Counted from the first letter of the stretch, positions 44,534 through 53,550 are shown. The stretch: 64,000 bases of DNA from Caulobacter zeae (GCF_002858925.1 NZ_PJRS01000049.1:248001-312000); one strand, 5' to 3'. The notes: generated from the letters alone by a model not told the origin. Translations and numbers: made by a program.

Positions 44534-45568
44534 ATGAAGACGGCATTGGTCACTGGCATTACCGGCCAGGACGGGGCCTATTTGGCGTCTAACCTCCTCG
44601 AGCGTGGCTATAAAGTCTACGGTACGTACCGTCGTGGCAGCTCGGTCAATTTCTGGCGGTTGTCCGAAGTCGGCGCTCTGGGGCACGAAAATCTCGAACT
44701 GGTCGAGTACGATCTGCTCGATATTGGCTCGGCCTTCCGCCTGATCGAGAAGTACCAGCCCGAAGAGGTCTACAACCTCGCCGCCCAGAGCTTCGTCGGC
44801 GTTTCGTTCGAACAACCGGTCGCCACTGCCCAGATGACCGGCGTGGGTCCGCTGAACCTGCTCGAAGCCATTCGGATGGTGAACTCCAAGATCCGGTTCT
44901 ACCAAGCCTCGAGCTCGGAGATCTTTGGTCTGGTGCAGGCCGTGCCGCAGAACGAGGACACCCCGTTCTATCCGCGCAGCCCGTACGCGGCCGCCAAGCT
45001 GTTCGCCCACTGGCTCACGGTCAACTACCGTGAATCCTACGACATGTTCGCCTGCAGCGGCATCCTGTTCAACCACGAGTCCCCGCTGCGCGGCCAAGAG
45101 TTCGTGACGCGCAAGATTACCAACACCGCCGCCCAGATGGTCCTGGGCAAGGCCGACGTGCTGGAACTTGGCAACCTGGACGCCAAGCGCGACTGGGGCT
45201 ACGCGGCCGAATACTGCGAAGGCATGCGCCTCATGCTCCAGCATGACACGCCCGACACCTTCGTGCTGGCGACCAACCGCACCGAAACCGTCCGCAGCTT
45301 CGTCGAGATGACCTTCAAGGCGCTCGACATCGCCATCGAATGGAAGGGCGAGGGCGTCGACGAAGTCGGCCTGGACGCCAAGACGGGCAAGACCCTGATC
45401 AAGATCAACCCGCGCTTCTTCCGTCCTTCGGAAGTCGAGCTGCTGCTGGGCGACCCGGCCAAGGCCAAGGCCGCGCTCGGCTGGGAGCCGAAGACCTCGC
45501 TCGAGGAGCTGTGCCGCATCATGGTCGAGGCGGACATGCGACGTAACAAGGCCGGCGCCTCCTTCTAA
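44534..45568 (+). CDS. gmd: GDP-mannose 4,6-dehydratase
   Basis: Predicted 344 aa. Converts GDP-mannose to GDP-4-keto-6-deoxymannose. NADP loop TALVTGITGQDGAYLASNLL, VYGTYRRGSSVNFWRL, NLAAQSFVGVSFEQPVATAQ, YQASSSEIFG, catalytic SPYAAAKLFAHW, and GNLDAKRDWGYAAEYCEGM, all diagnostic for Gmd. I start at ATG 44534; an in-frame ATG at 44486 adds 16 unlike residues. It supplies the shared intermediate for Rmd (43227) and Fcl (24728). Followed by a long hairpin. Confidence 0.96.
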   Translation: MKTALVTGITGQDGAYLASNLLERGYKVYGTYRRGSSVNFWRLSEVGALGHENLELVEYDLLDIGSAFRLIEKYQPEEVYNLAAQSFVGVSFEQPVATAQMTGVGPLNLLEAIRMVNSKIRFYQASSSEIFGLVQAVPQNEDTPFYPRSPYAAAKLFAHWLTVNYRESYDMFACSGILFNHESPLRGQEFVTRKITNTAAQMVLGKADVLELGNLDAKRDWGYAAEYCEGMRLMLQHDTPDTFVLATNRTETVRSFVEMTFKALDIAIEWKGEGVDEVGLDAKTGKTLIKINPRFFRPSEVELLLGDPAKAKAALGWEPKTSLEELCRIMVEADMRRNKAGASF

Positions 45569-45584
45569 AGAGGCGTTCGGTTCA

Positions 45585-45620
45585 GACCAGGCCGCGGCCC
45601 TTTCGAGGCCCGGCCTGGTC
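45585..45620 (+). terminator. Long hairpin after gmd
   Basis: Perfect 10-bp outer stem GACCAGGCCG (45585-45594) / CGGCCTGGTC (45611-45620), with an inner GGCC-pairing segment around TTTCG. It begins 16 nt after the gmd stop. No T-run, so it may be partial, letting some transcription reach the glycosyltransferases downstream. Confidence 0.5.
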
Positions 45621-45664
45621 AAGACGCCGAGCTGAATGCGGCGGTTCACTCCGGGGCGTTGTCT

Positions 45665-47029
45665 TTGACCAGCTATTTCGATCTTTCGACGTCCGCCCGC
45701 TGGTCCGGGCACGCCGTTGGCATCGTGCGCGTCGAGCGCGAACTCGCCCGCCGGGCCGCCTTGTCGGCCGACATGGGCTTCTGCGTGTACGATCGCGCGG
45801 AGCGGTGCTTCAAGCAGATCGATCCCAAGGCGGTCGCCCCGATCCTGGCGGGCGAAATCACGGTGTCGTTCGACCTGCCCGCCGAAGAGCTGCCCGCGCC
45901 GCCCGAGAGCTGGCGTTTCCGGGCGCGCGAGGCGGTGCTGCGGCACCCCAGGCTCTATCAGGCGGTGCAGCGCGTGCGCGGCCGCCGCTTTTCCCTGAGC
46001 GAGATCGCCGAGGTCCGGCGCTACGAGGCCGAGGCGCGATCGGCGCCCAAGCCGAAGTCGACCATCGTCCCGCTGGCCGAGGTGGTCATCGGGAAAGTCG
46101 CGCTCGACGCCGACACGCGGATCATCTCCGGCGGTCTGGACTGGGAGTACAAGGATCTTCGGACGATCTACGAACTGAAGAAGGTTCATGGCTTCTCCTA
46201 CGCGGCGATCGTCTATGACCTGATCCCGCAGATGATGCCGCAGTTCGTCGTGCCGTCGTACGTGAACCTGTTGAAGGACTATTTCGGCGAGCTGTTCTGG
46301 GTCGCCGACGCCTGCATGTGCATCTCCGAGTCCACCCGCCGGGACATGATGCGCTATTGCGAGCAGTTCGGCATTCCCGCGCCTCGTTCGGACGCCTTCC
46401 CCCTGGGTTGCGACGTGGTCTCCGCCAAGCCCGGTTCCGGCGAGGCCGAGCCGCCTGCGGAGCTCCCGCCCGAGCTGGAAGGCAAGCGCTATGCGCTTTT
46501 CGTCTCGACGATCGAGCCGCGCAAGAACCATCGCACGCTCTACCAGGCCTGGACGCGCGCCATGGACGAGGGCCGCCTGGACCCGGCCAGGGACCGCCTG
46601 GTGTTCGTCGGGCGCAGCGGCTGGGCGGTCGGCGACCTGATCCAGGAGATGGACGCCAATCCGGTGGCGCAGGAAACCATCGTGCGGCTTTCGAACATTT
46701 CGGACGCCGAACTCGACCTGCTCTACAAGCATGCCGCCCTGGGCCTCTTCCCGTCGTTCTACGAAGGCTACGGCCTGCCCCTGGCCGAGATGCTTGGGCA
46801 CGGCAAGGCCTGCCTCTCCAGCCGGTCCGGCTCGCTCGAGGAGGTCGGTGGCGACCTGGTCGAATATATCGACCCGCTCGACACCCTGGGCTGGTCGGAC
46901 GCCATCGTTCGAATGTTCAACGACAAGACCGCCCGCACGGCCCTGGAGCGACGGGTGGCCAAGACCCACAAGCCAGTCACCTGGGACGCCGCCGCCGACC
47001 TGTTCTTCGCCCGGCTGAAGGATCTGTAG
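45665..47029 (+). CDS. GT4-family glycosyltransferase
   Basis: Predicted 454 aa. TSYFDLSTSARWSGHAVGIV is the start of a GT-B N-terminal domain common in GDP-sugar transferases. GGLDWEYKDLRTIYELKK and YDLIPQMMPQF precede the nucleotide-sugar domain: YALFVSTIEPRKNHRTLYQAW, RLVFVGRSGWAVGDL, FPSFYEGYGLPLAEMLGHGKAC (the EX7E motif region). I start at TTG 45665, 8 nt after GGGG; TTG 45659 would be only 2 nt after it. The donor could be GDP-mannose or GDP-rhamnose (inference from neighbours). It ends 1 nt before the next transferase gene. Confidence 0.82.
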   Translation: MTSYFDLSTSARWSGHAVGIVRVERELARRAALSADMGFCVYDRAERCFKQIDPKAVAPILAGEITVSFDLPAEELPAPPESWRFRAREAVLRHPRLYQAVQRVRGRRFSLSEIAEVRRYEAEARSAPKPKSTIVPLAEVVIGKVALDADTRIISGGLDWEYKDLRTIYELKKVHGFSYAAIVYDLIPQMMPQFVVPSYVNLLKDYFGELFWVADACMCISESTRRDMMRYCEQFGIPAPRSDAFPLGCDVVSAKPGSGEAEPPAELPPELEGKRYALFVSTIEPRKNHRTLYQAWTRAMDEGRLDPARDRLVFVGRSGWAVGDLIQEMDANPVAQETIVRLSNISDAELDLLYKHAALGLFPSFYEGYGLPLAEMLGHGKACLSSRSGSLEEVGGDLVEYIDPLDTLGWSDAIVRMFNDKTARTALERRVAKTHKPVTWDAAADLFFARLKDL

Positions 47030-47030
47030 C

Positions 47031-48251
47031 ATGCCGCGGGTTCTCAGCCTTTCGACCTATCCCGTCGTGCGACCGATCCATGGCGGGCAGCGGCGCATCC
47101 ACGCCTTCTCCCAGCGCCTGGCCGCCGGCGGCTGGGAGTTTGTCAATGCGTCGGTCTATGATCCCGACCATTATTCCGGCGCGGCGGTCGGCCCCGATGA
47201 TCTGCCGCTGCGCTATGTGGGCACGGCGTGGCGCGGCCTGCCGCTGGTCGGCGACCTGCAGGCTGGCGAGTTCGCCGCCACCTCGCCCGAGGCCTACGCC
47301 CATTTCGCCCGCCTGGTGGAACGCCTCGCGCCGGACTTCATCCAGCTCGAGCAGCCGTTCCTGTGGCCGCTGGTCAAGCGGTTGCGCGCCGAGGGCGTCG
47401 CGCCGGAAACGCCGGTGATCTATTCCTCCCAGAACTGGGAGGCTCCGCTGAAATACAAGATGCTGGTCAAGGCCGGCGCGCCCGAGGCCAAGGCCCGCGA
47501 GGTCGCCGAAGCGATCACCGCGCTCGAGCGCGAGCTTTCGTGCGCTTCGGCCGCCATAGTCGCGGTCTCGGAATCTGACGCCGAGCACTATCGCGCCGCG
47601 GCGCCCGACGTGCCGGTGTTCGTCGTTCCCAACGGGGTCTCGCGCCCGGTGACGCCGACGGCCGAGGACGAGCGGGCCTGCGACATCTACGAGGGGCGCA
47701 AGTATCTCCTGTTCGTGGGCAGCGCCTATCCGCCCAATATCGAGGGCTTCCTGCATCTGTTGCTGAAGAACGGACTGTTCTTCTTCCCGCCCGAGAAGAG
47801 CGTGGCGATCTGCGGCGGGGTCTCCCACGGCATTTTCGGCAACGGCGTCTATCAGGCCCAGATCCATGCCAACAGCCGGCGCTGCCAGTTCTTCGCCGAC
47901 GTCTCGGACGGCGAGCTGGAGGCGCTCAAGCGCGGGTCCCATGCGGTGATCCTGCCGATCCAGTTCGGCGGCGGCAGCAACCTCAAAACCGCCGAGGCGC
48001 TGGCCTCCGGGCGCTGGGTCGTGGCGACCTCGATCGCCATGCGTGGCTTCGAGCGGTTCGCCAACGCGCCGGGCGTGCTGGTCGCCGACACGCCGGACGC
48101 GTTCCGGGACGCCATCGTCAAGGTGCTGGCCTCGCCGCCGCTGAAGCTGACCGCCGCTCAGGCCAAGGCGCGGGAGTCGGTCTATTGGGACCGCTGCTTC
48201 GACGCCGCCGGCTACATCGAATTCTTCGACCGGCAAGTCGTCGGCGCCTAG
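47031..48251 (+). CDS. GT4-like glycosyltransferase
   Basis: 406 aa. The N-terminal strand RVLSLSTYPVVRPIHGGQRR resembles glycosyltransferases that bind the acceptor at a GG loop. IQLEQPFLWPLVKRLRAEG and VSESDAEHYRAA follow. The C-terminal domain has KYLLFVGSAYPPNIEGFLHL, VILPIQFGGGSNLKTAEALASGRW (acidic EX7E-type site) and FFADVSDGELEALK. No membrane segment. It begins 1 nt after the upstream stop, so tightly coupled in the operon. Confidence 0.8.
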   Translation: MPRVLSLSTYPVVRPIHGGQRRIHAFSQRLAAGGWEFVNASVYDPDHYSGAAVGPDDLPLRYVGTAWRGLPLVGDLQAGEFAATSPEAYAHFARLVERLAPDFIQLEQPFLWPLVKRLRAEGVAPETPVIYSSQNWEAPLKYKMLVKAGAPEAKAREVAEAITALERELSCASAAIVAVSESDAEHYRAAAPDVPVFVVPNGVSRPVTPTAEDERACDIYEGRKYLLFVGSAYPPNIEGFLHLLLKNGLFFFPPEKSVAICGGVSHGIFGNGVYQAQIHANSRRCQFFADVSDGELEALKRGSHAVILPIQFGGGSNLKTAEALASGRWVVATSIAMRGFERFANAPGVLVADTPDAFRDAIVKVLASPPLKLTAAQAKARESVYWDRCFDAAGYIEFFDRQVVGA

Positions 48252-48270
48252 GCTCAAGAACGTCGCCGTC

Positions 48271-48960
48271 ATGGTCCACGCTACCTATCCGCAAGGCAAC
48301 TTCCTCGCCGAGTACGCGTCGATCGTGAACGCGTTGACCCAAGGCCGCGTCTATGACGCTCGGCCCGCCGGGTTCTTCCACGGCGTGACGCCCGAGTACG
48401 ACCGGCGATGGGAGTACGAGCGCGCGCTGGCGGCCATACCGGTCGATCTTGGCCGGGCGGCGATCGAGCTGGCCGCGCCGGAAAGCTTCTTCAGCCTGTT
48501 CGCGTCGGCCTACTACGGCGGTTTCACCGTGGCGGACGTCCTGCCGGGCGATCGGTTCGACCCCGAGGCGCGTCGAAACTGGGCCGAGGTCATGGCGACC
48601 TTTCCCGAGCGCCTGACCTATGCCCCGGCGTTGCCCAGCCCGACCGAACGGCTGTTCGACGCGGCGTTCGCCTTCCGCATCTTCGAGAACATTCCCGACG
48701 ATTTCGCCCTCATGGCGCGCCTCCGCGAGGTCCTCGCCCATGATGCGCATATCGCGATTTCGGTGGCCTTCTCGCATGCCGGCGAGTTCCAGTTCGACGC
48801 CGGCGCGGGGTTCCGTGTGTACGGAGAAGAACGTCTCCGCGCTTTATTGGATGGTTTCCAGATTACCAGTTGGCAGCCCTTGGAAAGTGCATCAGAGGTT
48901 GCTACTTCGCCACGTCCGTTCGATCTGACCCTGCTGCATGTAGGCGCGAAACGGGTTTGA
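48271..48960 (+). CDS. Degenerate class I SAM-methyltransferase-like protein
   Basis: 229 aa, no membrane segment. The later half reads FDAAFAFRIFENIPDDFALM, then ARLREVLAHDAHIAISVAF, and VYGEERLRALLDGFQI. These match motifs post-I to III of Methyltransf_11-type enzymes (the FD...E.i.dd...l.e...vL..dg.l.is pattern). The glycine-rich SAM loop is not visible in the N-terminal half, so activity is uncertain. It lies between a glycosyltransferase and the Wzm gene. The middle segment AAPESFFSLFASAYYGG is unusual and I cannot assign it. Confidence 0.5.
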   Translation: MVHATYPQGNFLAEYASIVNALTQGRVYDARPAGFFHGVTPEYDRRWEYERALAAIPVDLGRAAIELAAPESFFSLFASAYYGGFTVADVLPGDRFDPEARRNWAEVMATFPERLTYAPALPSPTERLFDAAFAFRIFENIPDDFALMARLREVLAHDAHIAISVAFSHAGEFQFDAGAGFRVYGEERLRALLDGFQITSWQPLESASEVATSPRPFDLTLLHVGAKRV

Positions 48961-49027
48961 GTTCTCGCCGGCCGTGCTTTCCGGCGTTAAGGCTTACAGG
49001 CGCGCGATGCGTCCTGCTGGAGGTTTG

Positions 49028-49837
49028 ATGATCGGCGCCGGCCCCTATATTCGTTTCCGCAATGGTTTCGAGGATTTGCTCGCGACGCCGCGCGATATCC
49101 GAGCCATCTTCGTGATGGCCTGGGACGATGTCACGGCCAAGTACAAGCGCACCATCCTGGGGCCGTGGTGGCTGGCCCTGGCCCACCTGGCCATGATGCT
49201 GGGCATCGGCTTCCTGCTCGGCGCGGTGTTCAAGCGCCCCTTCCTGGAATACGTGGTCTATGTCGGCCTGGGCCTGACCTTCTTCACGCCGATCCTGGGC
49301 GCGCTGGCCGACGGCCCCAACGTCTTCCTCCGCTACAAGACCTGGATCCTGGGAAGCAGCTATCCGCTGGCCTCGTACGTGATCCGCAGCGTGCTCAACA
49401 TGCTGGTGATCATGCTCCACCAGCTTCCGGCGATCCTGCTGTTCTGGGTGCTGGCCAAGCTGCCGCTGCATGTCCACATGCTGCTGTCGATCGTCGGCCT
49501 GTTCCTCACCGTGCTCTTCGCCGTTGGCGTGATGCTGCTGCTCGGTCCGTTGGGCGTGCGCTTCCGTGACCTGGGCCCGGCCACCCAGGCGCTGACCTCG
49601 GTGCTGACCATCCTGACCCCGGTCTACTGGGACAAGGGCGCCCTGAACGGCGCCACCAACCCGGTCCTGGTCGCCAACCCGGCCTACCACCTGCTCCAGA
49701 TCGTCCGCGGTCCGCTCCTGGGCGATTTCCCCACGACGCTGAACTGGATCGCCGGCGGCGGCGCGGCGGTGCTGGTCTTCGTGCTCGGCGCCCTGGTGTT
49801 CAGCCGCTCCTACTGGCGGATCTCGGTCTCCCTGTGA
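49028..49837 (+). CDS. wzm: Polysaccharide ABC transporter permease
   Basis: Predicted 269 aa, six hydrophobic segments, ABC-2 type. TPRDIRAIFVMAWDDVTAKY followed by KRTILGPWWLALAHLAMM is the typical start of Wzm/KpsM/RfbA permeases. VIRSVLNMLVIMLHQLPAIL and VRFRDLGPATQALTSVLTI are further helices. With Wzt (51499) it exports lipid-linked polysaccharide across the inner membrane. GGAGG lies 5 nt before ATG 49028, which decides the start against an ATG at 48974. Two unrelated genes separate it from wzt. Confidence 0.9.
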   Translation: MIGAGPYIRFRNGFEDLLATPRDIRAIFVMAWDDVTAKYKRTILGPWWLALAHLAMMLGIGFLLGAVFKRPFLEYVVYVGLGLTFFTPILGALADGPNVFLRYKTWILGSSYPLASYVIRSVLNMLVIMLHQLPAILLFWVLAKLPLHVHMLLSIVGLFLTVLFAVGVMLLLGPLGVRFRDLGPATQALTSVLTILTPVYWDKGALNGATNPVLVANPAYHLLQIVRGPLLGDFPTTLNWIAGGGAAVLVFVLGALVFSRSYWRISVSL

Positions 49838-49883
49838 GTGAAACGCAGGCAGGCAGGATCGATCGCGCCTCGAGGGTAGCGGG

Positions 49884-50558
49884 ATGAACAGGCTTCCGGA
49901 AACGGTGCACGACGAGCGGGCCTTCTTCAACGCCGCGATCCGGATGCACGACGAGATCCTGCTCGCCGCGCCGTCCGCGGTGGCCGAGGAGACGAACTAT
50001 CCGTTTCAGGGACACGAACTCTGGGACAGCTATTTCGTCGGCCAGGCCCTGTCTTGCCTGCCGCGTCCGCGTCGCAAGATCCTGTTGTTCGCGCGCGCCA
50101 ACCCGCTGATGCTCACGGCCCTGCGCGAGACCGGCGCCGAGGTCGTCGACTACGCGGCCACGCCGGCGCTGTCGCTGAAGTCCCTGCTGCCCAAACGCTG
50201 GCGGAGCGCCGAGGGCCGAATGGTCGATATCGCCCGTTCCGGTCGCATCGGCGGCGCGGACACCGTGGTGATGGACACCATGATCAACGAGATCGCCGAT
50301 CCGTTGGGCGTGCTGCGCAGCTTCGCCAACCTGGTGGGGCCTGAGGGCGCGGTGATCTGCGTGCTGCGCCTCTCCACCGAGGGGCGCCACGACTATCACA
50401 GCGAGCTTGGTTTCGTGCTGCCGTCGCGGGAGGACGTGCTGGCGCTGCACGCCGACGGCTTCGAGGTCGAGTTGGTCGCCAAGACCAGCCGCGAAAGCGA
50501 CCATGATGCCTGGCCGGGGTACAAGATCGTCGGCCTGCTCGTGAGGCCGCGGTCGTGA
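49884..50558 (+). CDS. SAM-methyltransferase-like protein
   Basis: 224 aa. PRRKILLFARANPLMLTALR resembles a motif I strand with an altered loop. VVMDTMINEIADPLGVLRSF, then ANLVGPEGAVICVLRLS, matches the post-motif region of methyltransferases. The N-terminal MHDEILLAAPSAVAEETNYP and the tail EVELVAKTSRESDHDAWPGY are not recognised. Its stop overlaps the GTG of the GT17 gene (GTGA). Methylation of the exported polysaccharide or its end cap is plausible (inference). Confidence 0.55.
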   Translation: MNRLPETVHDERAFFNAAIRMHDEILLAAPSAVAEETNYPFQGHELWDSYFVGQALSCLPRPRRKILLFARANPLMLTALRETGAEVVDYAATPALSLKSLLPKRWRSAEGRMVDIARSGRIGGADTVVMDTMINEIADPLGVLRSFANLVGPEGAVICVLRLSTEGRHDYHSELGFVLPSREDVLALHADGFEVELVAKTSRESDHDAWPGYKIVGLLVRPRS

Positions 50559-51457
50559 TCATCGACGCCTGCACTTTCTACAACGAGTTCGGCCTGCTGA
50601 AGCTTCGGATGGCCACGCTCGCGCACGTGGTCGACAGGTTCGTCGTCGTCGAGATGGGCGTGACCCATTCGGGCGTGCGCAAGGGCTTCGTGCTGGAAGA
50701 CTATCTCGACCAGCTGCCGGTTCCGCGCGAGCGCATCTGCTACGTCAAGCTGTGCGACTGGCCGCGCGTGAACCCGCGCCACGAGGCCGACCGCTGGGTT
50801 CTGGAGAACTTCCAGCGCAACGCCATCACCCGCGGCCTCGACATGATCGGCGCGGGCAAGGACGACACCGTGATCATCTCGGATGTCGACGAGATCCCCG
50901 ATCCCGCGGCGATCCCTGTGGCCGTCGCCGCGCTTCGGAGCAAGCCGTTCGCCGTCCTGGTCCAGGTCTATCGCAAGCACTTCATCAACGGGCTTCCCCA
51001 CGCCTACGTCAATTCGCCTCTCTGGCTGGGTTCGGTGCTCTGCCGGGTCGGCCAGCTGGATACGCTGGACGCGACCGCCTGCCGGCGCGGCGACGGCGAC
51101 CGCGCGGCGTTCCTGTGGACCGACGGCGCCATGCGTGCGGATACGGCCTACATCACCCGCGGCGGCTGGCATCTGACCTACATGGGCGGCGTGGACGCCG
51201 TGCGGCTCAAGCTCGAGAGCATTGTCGAAGGCCTTGAGGCGCACCAGCCCAAGGCGTTCTTCGTGCCGCAAAGAAGCCGCCATAATTTCCGAGATGGCCG
51301 TACGCCGCAGGTTGAGCGGTGGGTGGCCGAAACGGACATCGGCATCGTGCCGCGACGGCCGCTGTCGACGCCCGAACTGAGATATTTGCCCGAGCCCGTC
51401 CTGACGGATCCGACCGAATGGGAATGGCTCTGGTGGTACGCACAAACGATCGACTGA
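50555..51457 (+). CDS. GT17-family glycosyltransferase
   Basis: 300 aa from GTG 50555. IIDACTFYNEFGLLKLRMAT and DRFVVVEMGVTHSGVRKGF, then a VIISDVDEIPDPAAIP motif with a DxD-like SDVDE, match glycosyltransferase family 17 (beta-1,4-mannosylglycoprotein GlcNAc-transferase type). WHLTYMGGVDAVRLKLES is a later family motif. In bacteria the acceptor is unknown, and the polysaccharide export genes on both sides suggest it acts on this chain. It overlaps the preceding gene by 4 nt. Confidence 0.8.
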   Translation: MIIDACTFYNEFGLLKLRMATLAHVVDRFVVVEMGVTHSGVRKGFVLEDYLDQLPVPRERICYVKLCDWPRVNPRHEADRWVLENFQRNAITRGLDMIGAGKDDTVIISDVDEIPDPAAIPVAVAALRSKPFAVLVQVYRKHFINGLPHAYVNSPLWLGSVLCRVGQLDTLDATACRRGDGDRAAFLWTDGAMRADTAYITRGGWHLTYMGGVDAVRLKLESIVEGLEAHQPKAFFVPQRSRHNFRDGRTPQVERWVAETDIGIVPRRPLSTPELRYLPEPVLTDPTEWEWLWWYAQTID

Positions 51458-51498
51458 GCCGGCCGTCCTGGTCAGTCGAATAAGCCGAGGTAGTAGTC

Positions 51499-52248
51499 TT
51501 GACGATCGGTATCCACGCACACGGCCTGGAGGTCACGTTCCCGGTGTACGCATCGGGGCGCGAGATGTCCTTGTTCTACTCCCTGGCCCGTTCGGGCGCC
51601 CAGCGCTTCATGAAGAAGCAGGGCGCTGGACCCGTGCTGGTGCAGGGCCTCAAGCGCATCTCGTTCTCGCTGAGCGAGGGCGACCGCATGGGGGTCATCG
51701 GCCGCAACGGCTCGGGCAAGTCCACCCTGCTGCGCACGGCCGCCGGCTATCTCAAGCCGTCGGGCGGCCGCCTGGAAGTGCAAGGCAGCATCGGCACCCT
51801 GATCGACCTGGGCATCGGCATCAACGGTGAACGCAGCGCCAAGGAGAACGTCCACTTCACCGGGAAGCTGGCCGGCCTGAACAAGGCCGAGATCCAAGCC
51901 TTCGACGAGGACGTCCAGACCTTCGCCGACATCGGCGCCTTCTACCACCTGCCGTTCGACACCTATTCGTCGGGCATGAAGCTTCGCATCCTGTTTGCGA
52001 TGATCACGCACTTCAAGCGCGACATCCTGATCGTCGACGAAGTGTTCGGCGTGGGCGACACCCACTTCGCCGAGCGCGCCTACGAACGCATGACCGGCTT
52101 CGTCCACACGTCCAAGACCATGATGCTGGCGACCCACTCCGAAGGTCTGCTTCGGCAGTTCTGCAACAAGTGCATGTGGCTCGACAACGGCCAGATCCGG
52201 GCGCTGGGCACGCCCGACGAGGTGCTGGAAGCCTATCACGCCGGCTGA
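51499..52248 (+). CDS. wzt: Polysaccharide ABC transporter ATPase
   Basis: 249 aa. Walker A VIGRNGSGKSTLLRTAAGYL, family motif GRLEVQGSIGTLIDLGIGIN, signature YSSGMKLRILFAMI, Walker B DILIVDEVFGVGD, H-loop LATHSEG. It powers Wzm. It lacks the C-terminal carbohydrate-binding domain of long Wzt proteins, so it should export without end-cap recognition in that domain. TTG start at 51499 with GAGG about 9 nt upstream. The first about 20 residues (IGIHAHGLEVTFPVY) match the family. Confidence 0.93.
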   Translation: MTIGIHAHGLEVTFPVYASGREMSLFYSLARSGAQRFMKKQGAGPVLVQGLKRISFSLSEGDRMGVIGRNGSGKSTLLRTAAGYLKPSGGRLEVQGSIGTLIDLGIGINGERSAKENVHFTGKLAGLNKAEIQAFDEDVQTFADIGAFYHLPFDTYSSGMKLRILFAMITHFKRDILIVDEVFGVGDTHFAERAYERMTGFVHTSKTMMLATHSEGLLRQFCNKCMWLDNGQIRALGTPDEVLEAYHAG

Positions 52249-52325
52249 GCCTGGTGCGTGGCGGCGGCGACGCCGTCACGACAAAGGCTTGCGGACCTAG
52301 AGCGCCAGGGAGTACGGGCCTGCAC

Positions 52326-53528
52326 ATGACCCTCGACATCACCGCCATCCGCGCCGCCGCGGCCCGCCTCGCCGGCCATATCGAGCGCACGCCCTGCCGC
52401 TATTCGCGGACGCTGTCGAAGATTACCGGCGCCGAAGTGTGGGTGAAGTTCGAGAACCTGCAGTTCACGGCCGCCTACAAGGAGCGCGGTGCGCTCAACA
52501 AGCTGCTGCTGCTGTCGGACGCCGAGAAGGCCCGGGGCGTCATCGCCGCCAGCGCCGGCAACCACGCCCAGGGTCTGGCCTATCACGCCGCTCGCCTCGG
52601 CGTGCCGGCCACCATCGTCATGCCCAAGACCACGCCCTTCGTGAAGGTGCAGCACACCCGCGACTTCGGCGCGACCGTGGTCATCGAGGGCGAGACCTAT
52701 GACGACGCCAACGCCCACGCCCGCAAGCTGCGCGACGAGCAGGGCCTGACCTTCGTCCATCCGTTCGACGACTACGACATCATGGCCGGCCAGGGCACGA
52801 TCGCCCTGGAGATGCTGGAGGACGCGCCCGATCTTGAGATCATGCCGGTGCCGATCGGCGGCGGCGGCCTGATCAGCGGCGTGGCCACGGCCGCCAAGGC
52901 CGTGAAGCCCGACATCCGCATCGTCGGCTGCGAGCCGGCCATGTACCCCTCCTTCACCGCCAAGATGCGCGGCGTCCAGGCCCACTGCGGCGGCCAGACC
53001 ATTGCCGAGGGCGTGGCGGTCAAGCAGGTCGGAGAGCTGACCTACGCCGTGGCCCGGCCGCTGATCGACGACGTGCTGCTGCTGGAAGAGCCGCACCTGG
53101 AGCAGGCCGTCTCGCTGTACTGCAACGTCGAGAAGACCATCGCCGAGGGCGCGGGCGCGGCCTCGCTGGCCGCCCTGCTGGCCTATCCCGAGCGCTTCCG
53201 CGGCAAGAAGTGCGGGCTGATCCTTTGCGGCGGTAACATCGACACCCGCCTGCTGGCCTCGGTGCTGACCCGCGAGCTGGTGCGCGCCCAGCGCCTGGTG
53301 TCCCTGCGCATCGTCGGCGACGACCGCCCGGGCCTGCTGTCGACCGTCTCGCACGTGATCGGGACCATGGGCGCCAACATCATCGAGGTGAACCACAACC
53401 GCCTTGCGCTGGACGTGCCGGCCAAGGGCGCGGAGTTCGACATCACCATCGAGACCCGCGACGCCCAGCACACCCAGGAAGTCATCGACGCCCTGCGTGA
53501 GCACGGCTACCCGCCGCGTACGGTGTAG
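52326..53528 (+). CDS. ilvA: Threonine ammonia-lyase with C-terminal ACT domain
   Basis: Predicted 400 aa. Deaminates threonine to 2-oxobutyrate. Fold-type II PLP domain: ERTPCRYSRTLS, FTAAYKERGALNK with PLP-lysine Lys52, AASAGNHAQGLAYHAARLG, and the PLP-phosphate loop PIGGGGLISGV. The last about 75 residues (VSLRIVGDDRPGLLSTVSHV, then NIIEVNHNRLALD) form a single ACT regulatory domain. It is shorter than the two-ACT IlvA of E. coli, so a catabolic TdcB-like role is possible. ATG 52326 excludes a low-complexity upstream frame. A strong terminator follows. Confidence 0.9.
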   Translation: MTLDITAIRAAAARLAGHIERTPCRYSRTLSKITGAEVWVKFENLQFTAAYKERGALNKLLLLSDAEKARGVIAASAGNHAQGLAYHAARLGVPATIVMPKTTPFVKVQHTRDFGATVVIEGETYDDANAHARKLRDEQGLTFVHPFDDYDIMAGQGTIALEMLEDAPDLEIMPVPIGGGGLISGVATAAKAVKPDIRIVGCEPAMYPSFTAKMRGVQAHCGGQTIAEGVAVKQVGELTYAVARPLIDDVLLLEEPHLEQAVSLYCNVEKTIAEGAGAASLAALLAYPERFRGKKCGLILCGGNIDTRLLASVLTRELVRAQRLVSLRIVGDDRPGLLSTVSHVIGTMGANIIEVNHNRLALDVPAKGAEFDITIETRDAQHTQEVIDALREHGYPPRTV

Positions 53529-53550
53529 TCGGCTGGTGCCTGAATGAAGA

